The translations under genes and the position numbers were made by a program. A stretch of DNA of 7,430 bases from an uncultured Collinsella sp. GTDB taxonomy: Bacteria; Actinomycetota; Coriobacteriia; Coriobacteriales; Coriobacteriaceae. How positions within the stretch are numbered: the stretch's first letter is position 1; each line of letters opens with the position of its first letter. The notes beneath the pieces were generated by a model. It saw nothing but the letters and a program-made list of their open reading frames with translations, had not been told where the DNA came from and did no database searches. The DNA lies in NCBI GenBank assembly GCA_900552735.1, contig USBA01000087.1, positions 1-7,430 on the forward strand, given 5' to 3'. Shown one piece after another: positions 1-4,605 of the stretch.

Positions 1-22
1 TCCTTTCCACCCGAAAAAGCAT

Positions 23-61
23 AAACCACCACAAAGGTGCCTGTCCCCTTTGTGGTGGTTT
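23..61 (-). terminator. Intrinsic terminator of the degV gene (palindromic repeat, copy 1)
   Basis: Two perfect 15-bp arms, AAACCACCACAAAGG (23-37) and CCTTTGTGGTGGTTT (47-61), enclose a 9-nt loop. On the minus strand the hairpin begins 11 nt after the degV stop codon and is followed by TTTATGCTTTTT, as expected of a Rho-independent terminator. The A-run on the other side could let it work in both directions. The same arms recur at 1601-1639 and 2558-2590, so this is also a dispersed repeat. Terminator function is inferred from structure and position. Confidence 0.85.
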
Positions 62-72
62 TGACCGGATAG

Positions 73-927
73 CTAGTTGGCGGGGCGGAAGAAGGCTACG
101 GCTACGGCACCGGGACCCACGTGGGTGCCGATAGTGGCGCCAATGGTGTGGATGGGCAGCTCGCGCTCGGTGTGTCCAGCCCACAGCGCGGCGCTGTCCT
201 CGATGTACTTCTTGAGCACGGCGTCCGAAAGGCCCGTATAGCCCAGCGCCAGCGGCATGGAAAAGTCGACGCCGCCCGCTTTTTCGACCTTCTGGTTGAG
301 CAGGTTACGGCCGTTCTTGGAACCGCGCGCCTTGCCCAGCTGCACGATCAGGCCGTCCTCGGCGGCAACCACGGGCTTCACGTTGAGCAGCGTGCCCACG
401 GCGCCGGCCGCAGCAGACAGGCGACCGCCGCGCACCAAGTACTCCAGCGTCTCGAGCAGACCGATAACCACCACGCGGTCACGGACTGCCTCGACGGCCG
501 CCGCGATCTGGGCCGCGCTACGGCCCTCGTCCACCAAGCGCAGCGCATACTCGACCAGGACACGCTCGCCCAGGGTGACGTTATTGCTGTCCACCACGAA
601 CACGTCGCCGCCCGGCGCCTCGGCAAGTGCGGTACGGGCACTCTGATTGGTGCCCGAAAGCTTGGCACCCACGGTAATAATCACTGCCTCGTCGCCGGCA
701 TCACGCGCCTCGGCAATCGCCTGCGAAAACGCGTACGGGTTGACCTGGCCGGTCTTGGGCAGCTCATCGCGCTCCACGAGCATCTCGTAAAAGCGCTGGT
801 GATCGATGTCGACGCCATCCATGTACACCTCGGTGCCAAAGGTGACGGACAGCGGCAAAACGTCCAGTGCCGGGTGCTCGGCCGGCGACATATCGCTTGC
901 GGAATCGGTAATAATGCGGACGGACAT
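73..927 (-). CDS. DegV family protein (FakB-like fatty-acid-binding protein)
   Basis: The 284-residue protein has the usual DegV length. DegV proteins bind a fatty acid in a cleft between two domains. Those characterised as FakB present it to the kinase FakA, which makes acyl phosphate for membrane lipid synthesis. Visible hallmarks are the N-terminal strand VRIITDSASD (3-12), PKTGQVNP (57-64), the KLSGTNQSA loop (89-97), LEYLVRGGRLS (161-171), NVKPVV (182-187) and the C-terminal IGTHVGPGAVAVAF (266-279), whose His269 sits where family members contact the fatty-acid carboxylate. I chose the ATG at 927 because AAAGGA (934-939) lies 6 nt upstream and the protein then begins like its family. An in-frame extension to 1032 adds 35 unrelated residues. 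The MarR-type gene lies 119 bp upstream on the same strand with no terminator seen between. No fakA is visible, so the kinase partner would be encoded elsewhere. The family call is firm; the FakB role is inferred. Confidence 0.93.
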   Translation of the reverse strand: MSVRIITDSASDMSPAEHPALDVLPLSVTFGTEVYMDGVDIDHQRFYEMLVERDELPKTGQVNPYAFSQAIAEARDAGDEAVIITVGAKLSGTNQSARTALAEAPGGDVFVVDSNNVTLGERVLVEYALRLVDEGRSAAQIAAAVEAVRDRVVVIGLLETLEYLVRGGRLSAAAGAVGTLLNVKPVVAAEDGLIVQLGKARGSKNGRNLLNQKVEKAGGVDFSMPLALGYTGLSDAVLKKYIEDSAALWAGHTERELPIHTIGATIGTHVGPGAVAVAFFRPAN

Positions 928-1046
928 AGCGAATCCTTTCTTGCGCAGGTCCCGCGCAGGGAATTTTGACAGCAATGCCCCGGCACGGTATACGCGCTCA
1001 AACGGGACGATGCAGTTGTTAATGGGAAGCAAATGCCTAGGCGGCC

Positions 1047-1496
1047 CTACAGCTCGCGCAAGGTGTTGAGAATCGTACGCAGCGACGCATACATCTGCTC
1101 ACGCTGCTCCACGCCCATGGCCTTACCGGTGGTGTCGAGCACTTCACGAATAATGCAATCGGCCTCGTTCATGCTCTCGCCACCCAGCGTGGTCAGGCGA
1201 ACCGGTGCGCGGTACTTGACGGCAGCATCGCCCGAGTCATCAACCTCGACAAAGCCGCCCTCCTCCAGGTGCGCCAGCGTGCGCGAAACGGCAGCACGCG
1301 TCACGCCGGCCACGCGAGCCAGGTCGGCGCCGGTCATGCCGTCCTTGCTGCGCTCCAGGTAGTACAGGCACATGACGTCGGAGCCCTTAAGGCCCAGCCT
1401 TGCGCCCTCGGACGTCTTGATACGCTGAATCTCCTTGTAGAGCCCGCTAATCAGTCCGACAAAATCCTCAAAACGTGTCTCGTCGTTCTGCTGCAT
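1047..1496 (-). CDS. MarR family winged-helix transcriptional regulator
   Basis: The 149-residue protein is typical in size for MarR, a family of dimeric DNA-binding repressors or activators often controlled by small lipophilic or phenolic ligands. N- and C-terminal helices (about 5-28 and 108-149) should form the dimer interface. The winged helix-turn-helix spans about 36-105: the recognition region is MTGADLARVAGVTRAAVSRT (54-73), followed by LAHLEEGGFVEV and a wing at about 86-103 ending in RLTTLG. The start ATG at 1496 has AAAGGCGG (1506-1513) 9 nt upstream. It precedes degV on the same strand. MarR proteins such as streptococcal FabT control fatty-acid genes, so a lipid-responsive role with degV is plausible but unproven. 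A weak inverted repeat, GCTAA-12-TTAGC (1526-1547), lies 30 bp upstream of the start and could be an autoregulatory site. The family is clear; target and ligand are unknown. Confidence 0.93.
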   Translation of the reverse strand: MQQNDETRFEDFVGLISGLYKEIQRIKTSEGARLGLKGSDVMCLYYLERSKDGMTGADLARVAGVTRAAVSRTLAHLEEGGFVEVDDSGDAAVKYRAPVRLTTLGGESMNEADCIIREVLDTTGKAMGVEQREQMYASLRTILNTLREL

Positions 1497-1525
1497 GGGA
1501 GACGACCGCCTTTCGCTTGCATGAT

Positions 1526-1547
1526 GCTAACGGGTAAACATCTTAGC
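1526..1547. promoter_or_regulatory. Possible operator dyad upstream of the MarR gene
   Basis: GCTAA (1526-1530) and TTAGC (1543-1547) form a short inverted repeat 30 bp upstream of the MarR start codon, a usual position for MarR autoregulation. The arms are only 5 bp, and TAAGAT, a possible -10 box on the minus strand, overlaps the distal arm without a good -35. This is weak support and could be chance. Confidence 0.25.
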
Positions 1548-1600
1548 CGTACTTAACGACCGCCAGCCCTGCACGCCCTATTTGTTAACCCATCAACATA

Positions 1601-1639
1601 AAAACCACCACAAAGGACAGACGCCTTTGTGGTGGTTTT
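1601..1639 (-). terminator. Intrinsic terminator of the B3/B4 gene (palindromic repeat, copy 2)
   Basis: Perfect 16-bp arms AAAACCACCACAAAGG (1601-1616) and CCTTTGTGGTGGTTTT (1624-1639) surround a 7-nt loop. On the minus strand the hairpin starts 25 nt past the B3/B4 stop codon and is followed by a T-run, TTTTTATG, so it should end that transcript before the MarR gene. The loop (ACAGACG on the plus strand) resembles the reverse complement of the loop in copies 1 and 3, suggesting this copy sits in the opposite orientation. Confidence 0.85.
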
Positions 1640-1664
1640 GGGCATCAATAGATTCTAGGCGCCG

Positions 1665-2384
1665 CTAGAGCTCCACACAGGGATTGTCGCGGGTCACAAG
1701 CGTCTTAACGACAACCGTCGCCCCCAAATACCGCTCAAGCAGCTCGGCTAAGCGATCGATCGCGGCCTGACAGTCCCCCATTCGCTCGGGCTCAACACAT
1801 TCAATCGCCAGGAACGCGTCGGCCGAATCGTCGGACAGAGCCGTTCGAACGCCGTCGCGCCAGTTCCAGCAGCGGCATACGGCGCCCGCATCGTCGATGT
1901 AGGCCAGCTCTCCGGGCAGCGTCGGGTCATCCGCTTCCTCGCCAAGCGGCAAGAACGCATCGCCACCGTCGGTCACCTTCAAGCGAAGGTCTCCCTCGAT
2001 CGCATGCAAATCCTCGCCTCCCACGGGCAGCGCGTAGGTCAGCGACACCGTGTTGTAGATGTCCACCGCGGGCGTAATGTGGCCCACCGGCTTGCCTTTG
2101 AGCACGCGCTTGAGCAGGTTCTCGATTGAGCAACGCGCGCCCTTTTTGGTCTTGAACAGACGATAGGCCTCGCGCCATGCCTTGACCGGCGCGTTCTCGC
2201 TGATGGTATCGCTGGTCAGGTGGCGCTCCGCATCGATGTTAGCGCGGTCAAGCAGCGCGGCGATCGCATCCACATCCTCCTGGGGAATCTGAGCCGCGGG
2301 TTTCATGCCCTCCACGACCACAACTCCAATCGCCGCCTGCGGAAACAACTCCCAAAATGAATCCTCGGCAATAAAGCTCTTCAT
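1665..2384 (-). CDS. Free-standing B3/B4 domain protein (PheRS beta-type tRNA-editing domain)
   Basis: The 239-residue protein is essentially one B3/B4 domain, the module that in the phenylalanyl-tRNA synthetase beta subunit carries the editing site for Tyr-tRNA(Phe). Free-standing members are widespread and mostly uncharacterised; editing of misacylated tRNA in trans is the natural guess. Recognised signatures are VKAWREAYRLFK (67-78), RCSIENLLKRVLKGK (84-98), the hallmark VDIYNTVSLTYALPVGGEDL (107-126), GDLRLKV (131-137) and CRCWNWRDG (170-178). No catalytic synthetase core is present. The ATG at 2384 was chosen because AAGGGAG (2390-2396) lies 5 nt upstream; an in-frame TTG at 2411 would add 9 residues lacking family character. 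The gene has its own promoter (2527-2555), an unusual structured leader (2425-2520) and its own terminator (1601-1639), so it is a single-gene unit. The domain call is strong; the substrate is unknown. Confidence 0.9.
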   Translation of the reverse strand: MKSFIAEDSFWELFPQAAIGVVVVEGMKPAAQIPQEDVDAIAALLDRANIDAERHLTSDTISENAPVKAWREAYRLFKTKKGARCSIENLLKRVLKGKPVGHITPAVDIYNTVSLTYALPVGGEDLHAIEGDLRLKVTDGGDAFLPLGEEADDPTLPGELAYIDDAGAVCRCWNWRDGVRTALSDDSADAFLAIECVEPERMGDCQAAIDRLAELLERYLGATVVVKTLVTRDNPCVEL

Positions 2385-2424
2385 ACGTGCTCCCTTCACG
2401 ATTCGCGCCAACGCGAGCGCCTAA

Positions 2425-2520
2425 ACAAAAAGCGCTCTCACAGCGGCCACCTTCAAAGTCCTACGGTGCCGCCACAAGAGCGCTTACGCTGTCCCCATCC
2501 GGAGAAGGGGACGATATGTT
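2425..2520 (-). ncRNA. Structured leader with intrinsic terminator, or a small RNA, upstream of the B3/B4 gene
   Basis: From the predicted start near 2520 the minus-strand RNA first forms a small hairpin, GTCCCC/GGGGAC (2491-2496 with 2507-2512). A long stem follows (2430-2485): AAGCGCTCT pairs with AGAGCGCTT, the next four positions (UGUG opposite UGUG) pair only as G-U wobbles, then GCGGC/GCCGC and, after one bulged G, ACC/GGT close a 13-nt loop. TTTTTGTTT comes directly after the stem. That is a Rho-independent terminator about 40 nt before the B3/B4 start codon. Two readings fit: an attenuator controlling the gene, or an independent RNA of about 95 nt with some readthrough. I do not recognise it as a known riboswitch or T-box. 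The structure is seen; the function is inferred. Confidence 0.6.
2430..2485 (-). terminator. Leader terminator/attenuator hairpin before the B3/B4 gene
   Basis: The hairpin arms are 2430-2451 and 2465-2485, with outer arms of 9 perfect base pairs, a central G-U section and a 5-bp GC-rich inner stem. The T-tract on the minus strand covers 2423-2431. On the plus strand the middle section (CACA opposite CACA) cannot pair and no T-tract follows, so the element is built to act on minus-strand transcripts. Confidence 0.7.
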
Positions 2521-2526
2521 GGGCGT

Positions 2527-2555
2527 ATTATAACCCGAGTCATCCGCGCGAGCAA
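2527..2555 (-). promoter_or_regulatory. Sigma-70-type promoter of the leader/B3-B4 transcript
   Basis: On the minus strand TTGCTC (2555-2550) is followed after exactly 17 bp by TATAAT (2532-2527), a perfect -10 box. Transcription should start near 2520, about 135 nt before the B3/B4 start codon. The first bases of the -35 box overlap the T-run of the pckA terminator. This is the best promoter in the window. Confidence 0.75.
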
Positions 2556-2590
2556 AACCACCACAAAGGTGCCTGTCCCCTTTGTGGTGG
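2554..2590 (-). terminator. pckA: Intrinsic terminator of pckA (palindromic repeat, copy 3)
   Basis: Perfect 12-bp arms CCACCACAAAGG (2558-2569) and CCTTTGTGGTGG (2579-2590) enclose the same 9-nt loop as copy 1. On the minus strand the hairpin begins 19 nt past the pckA stop codon and is followed by TTTTG. The flanking AAA/TTT extension seen in copies 1 and 2 is lost on the pckA-proximal side. The T-run doubles as the start of the next promoter's -35 box. Confidence 0.8.
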
Positions 2591-2609
2591 ATATGGACTC
2601 GAGGCGACG

Positions 2610-4280
2610 CTAGTGGCGAAGTCCCAGCAGGCCGCGGCCGCGATGACGGGCGTCGGCGGACACCTGGGCGTGCGGGCCGGCGGCTTTGACGGACTCGGGC
2701 AGGTGCGAGTACTTCTTCTCGAAGTTCTCCTCGAACATCACCGCCAGGTTGTGCGCGGCCTCGTCGTAGCGCGCGGTACTCTGCCAGTACTGGCGCGGCA
2801 CCAGGATGCCGTCGGGCACACCGTGGCACGTAGTGGGAATATCGACATTAAAGATATCGTCATGCACGAACTCGCTGTCCTCGATGGTACCGTCGAGGGC
2901 GCGGGCCACCAGGGCGCGCGTGTATGCAAGCTCGATTCGATGGCCCACGCCATAACCGCCACCAATCCAGCCAGTGTTGACCAGATAGACGCGGGTGCGA
3001 CCGTCGGCGATACGCTCGCCGAGCATCTTGGCATAGACCATAGGGTCGAGCGGCATAAACGGCTCTCCGAACAGCGAGGAGAACGTGGGCGTGGGCTCGG
3101 TGACGCCGACCTCGGTGCCGGGGATCTTGGCCGTAAAGCCCGTCACAAAGTGATACATGGCGGCGTCGGCCGTCAGGCGCGAGATGGGCGGCAGCACGCC
3201 AAAGGCATCACAGGTCAAAAACAGCACAACGCTCGGGGTGGTGCCCATGCCCTTGGTCCACGCGTTGGGAATGTGCTCGACGGGATAGGCCACGCGCGTG
3301 TTGTGCGTGATCGAGACATCATCATAGTTAGGCTTGCGATTCTCATCGAGCACCACGTTTTCGCAGATGGCGCCAAAGCGGACGGCGTTGAAGATCTCGG
3401 GCTCATGGAACGCGTCCAGGCCCTCGCACTTGGCATAGCAGCCTCCCTCGATGTTGAAGATGCCCATGTCGGACCAGCCGTGCTCGTCGTCGCCGATCAG
3501 CAGGCGCGTGGGGTTGGCCGAAAGCGTGGTCTTGCCCGTGCCGGAAAGGCCAAAGAACACGGCCGTCTCGTGCGTGACGGGATCCATGCTGGCCGAGCAG
3601 TGCATGGGTAGCACGTCGTCCTCGACGGGCAGTAGGTAATTCATGACGCTGAAGATGGACTTTTTGATTTCGCCGGAGTAACCGGTGCCGGCAACCAGAA
3701 TCACGCGCTCCTGGAAGTTAATGACCACGGCGGCGCTGGAGTTGAGGCCCTTAATGGCGGGATCGCACTGGTAGCCCGGCGCGGCGAGCACGCAGAAGTC
3801 CGGCTCGCCGGTGCGCGCGATTTCGCGGGCGAGCGGACGGGCGAGCATTTGCTTAATAAAGAGCGCCTGGCTGGCACGCTCGCAGGCGACGAGCAGTCGA
3901 CGCGTGTGGTTGCGGTCGGCGCCTGCCATGCCGCGCGTAACGAACACGTCGCGCTCGTTGAGATAGTCGACGATACCGGCCTTGATGGTCTCGTAGCTCT
4001 CGATCGAAAGCGGTCGGTTGACGGCGCCCCAGGCGATTCTGTCGTGAACATCGGGGGTGTCAACGATGAAGCGATCGTTGGGAGAACGACCAGTGCGTTC
4101 CCCCGTCTCGATCACCAGCGCGCCGTTGGATGCCATGCGGCCTTCTTCGCGGCGGATGGCATGCTCGACGAGCTCCGCGGCGGGTAGATCGACCAGTAGA
4201 CGGGGTTGATTCTCGGCGGGATCTTCGACCAGCGTAATGCCAAAATTGGACAGAACTTCTGCAGGGGTAACACCAGGCAT
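2610..4280 (-). CDS. pckA: Phosphoenolpyruvate carboxykinase (ATP)
   Basis: This cytosolic enzyme interconverts oxaloacetate + ATP and phosphoenolpyruvate + ADP + CO2. It runs in the gluconeogenic direction, or toward oxaloacetate in many fermenting gut anaerobes. The protein has 556 residues; the E. coli enzyme has 540. Landmarks in order are RTGRSP (62-67), the GYSGEIKKS active-site segment (199-208), the P-loop GLSGTGKTTLS (244-254), the second nucleotide/metal motif LIGDDEHGW (261-269), EGGCYAK (278-284), NTRVAYP (327-333), DAFGVLPP (358-365) and EPTPTFSSLFGEPF (395-408). All indicate the ATP-dependent class (EC 4.1.1.49). The ATG at 4280 has a near-ideal AAAGGAGG (4285-4292) 4 nt upstream; an open extension to 4394 adds 38 residues foreign to the family and is rejected. 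After the usual AAGP ending there is an Arg/His-rich tail of about 20 residues. It is a single-gene unit with its own terminator, diverging from the flippase gene. The upstream palindromes may carry carbon-source control. Confidence 0.97.
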   Translation of the reverse strand: MPGVTPAEVLSNFGITLVEDPAENQPRLLVDLPAAELVEHAIRREEGRMASNGALVIETGERTGRSPNDRFIVDTPDVHDRIAWGAVNRPLSIESYETIKAGIVDYLNERDVFVTRGMAGADRNHTRRLLVACERASQALFIKQMLARPLAREIARTGEPDFCVLAAPGYQCDPAIKGLNSSAAVVINFQERVILVAGTGYSGEIKKSIFSVMNYLLPVEDDVLPMHCSASMDPVTHETAVFFGLSGTGKTTLSANPTRLLIGDDEHGWSDMGIFNIEGGCYAKCEGLDAFHEPEIFNAVRFGAICENVVLDENRKPNYDDVSITHNTRVAYPVEHIPNAWTKGMGTTPSVVLFLTCDAFGVLPPISRLTADAAMYHFVTGFTAKIPGTEVGVTEPTPTFSSLFGEPFMPLDPMVYAKMLGERIADGRTRVYLVNTGWIGGGYGVGHRIELAYTRALVARALDGTIEDSEFVHDDIFNVDIPTTCHGVPDGILVPRQYWQSTARYDEAAHNLAVMFEENFEKKYSHLPESVKAAGPHAQVSADARHRGRGLLGLRH

Positions 4281-4321
4281 GGGGCCTCCTTTAAAAACGC
4301 GACACGTGGACGCGGCGCGCA

Positions 4322-4337
4322 CTTTACTCACGTAAAG
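4322..4337. promoter_or_regulatory. CTTTAC-TCAC-GTAAAG dyad in the pckA upstream region
   Basis: This perfect inverted repeat has 6-bp arms and a 4-nt centre, lying 42-57 bp upstream of the pckA start codon. It could be an operator, or a small 5'-UTR hairpin if transcription starts above it. A poor promoter pair on the minus strand (TTGCAT, 17 bp, TTACGT) overlaps it, so I cannot place the pckA start site with confidence. Confidence 0.4.
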
Positions 4338-4354
4338 CCCGTTGTACCCGATAT

Positions 4355-4370
4355 GCAAAAACGTTTTTGC
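4355..4370. promoter_or_regulatory. Perfect 16-bp palindrome GCAAAAACGTTTTTGC upstream of pckA
   Basis: The sequence is its own reverse complement over 16 bp with a central CG, centred about 82 bp upstream of the pckA start codon. Operators of LacI/GalR-family regulators (for example PurR, or CcpA cre sites) are typically palindromes around a central CG with GCAAA/TTTGC-like arms. That makes this a plausible carbon-responsive operator for pckA. The regulator is not in the window, and the exact spacing does not match the classic PurR or cre boxes. Confidence 0.5.
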
Positions 4371-4423
4371 GGCAACGGCGAAGCGCCCGCCCAACGGTCA
4401 AAAATCGCAGGCAAGCGGCCTAG

Positions 4424-4505
4424 CCATTGGGGACGCTCTTGAACAGGCAATAACCAAGGAGTGTCCCCGGATGTCGGCACATAAGGAACGTCCCGAAGTG
4501 CCGAC
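4424..4505. repeat. Two-hairpin repeat-like element in the pckA/flippase gap
   Basis: The first dyad pairs GGGGACGCTC-TTG (4429-4441) with CAAGGAGTGTCCCC (4455-4468), allowing one bulge and one G-T pair. Four bases later GTCGGCAC (4473-4480) pairs perfectly with GTGCCGAC (4498-4505) around a 17-nt loop. The compact two-stem layout and GGGGAC/GTCCCC ends look like the small dispersed intergenic elements common in such genomes. Only this copy is in the window, so the repeat status is an inference. It is not followed by a T-tract, so I do not call it a terminator. Confidence 0.45.
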
Positions 4506-4529
4506 TACTGAATGGCGCCGCCGAAGATA

Positions 4530-4546
4530 TTGAACAACCTGTTCAA
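4530..4546. promoter_or_regulatory. TTGAACA-ACC-TGTTCAA operator-like dyad upstream of the flippase gene
   Basis: Perfect 7-bp arms surround a 3-nt centre, about 60 bp before the TTG start codon. A half site, TTGAACAGG, is repeated at 4439-4447 and is identical to the minus-strand reading at 4546-4538. The dyad centre lies about 46 bp upstream of the start site implied by the possible -10 box at 4572, a typical place for an activator. It resembles but does not fit the GAAC-N4-GTTC SOS box, since the spacer here is 5. Confidence 0.45.
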
Positions 4547-4571
4547 AAACACGAGCAAACGCCGTCGCGTC

Positions 4572-4577
4572 TATACT
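4572..4577 (+). promoter_or_regulatory. Candidate -10 box of the flippase gene
   Basis: TATACT lies 28 bp before the TTG start codon, which would give a leader of about 22 nt. No convincing -35 is found 16-18 bp upstream (AACACG/ACACGA). With the TTGAACA dyad immediately above it, an activator-dependent promoter would fit. This is supported by one hexamer only. Confidence 0.4.
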
Positions 4578-4605
4578 AAAGCGCAGCAATAGAAAGGACT
4601 CCGCC

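Noticed and set aside
121..969. Long plus-strand open frame opposite degV
   Set aside because: It is antisense to a clearly recognised DegV gene. Its composition (His, Gln, Arg, Gly rich, no domain) is what high-GC coding DNA gives on the opposite strand.
928..1032. Longer N-terminus for degV
   Set aside because: The extra 35 residues do not resemble the family, whose first strand starts right after the ATG at 927; that ATG has its own AAAGGA.
2425..2520. T-box riboswitch before the B3/B4 gene
   Set aside because: AAGGTGGCCGC only partly resembles the T-box core, it lies in the 3' arm of the terminator, and the leader is too short for a classic stem I with a specifier loop.
2466..3611. 381-residue plus-strand open frame opposite pckA
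   Set aside because: It overlaps the conserved PEP carboxykinase gene, has no recognisable domain, and runs through the leader hairpin and terminator region.
4281..4394. Longer N-terminus for pckA
   Set aside because: AAAGGAGG lies ideally placed before the ATG at 4280. The extension would read through the operator-like palindrome and adds non-family sequence.
4530..4546. LexA (SOS) box
   Set aside because: The GAAC and GTTC halves are separated by 5 bases instead of the 4 expected of the Gram-positive SOS box, and the gene is not a repair gene.
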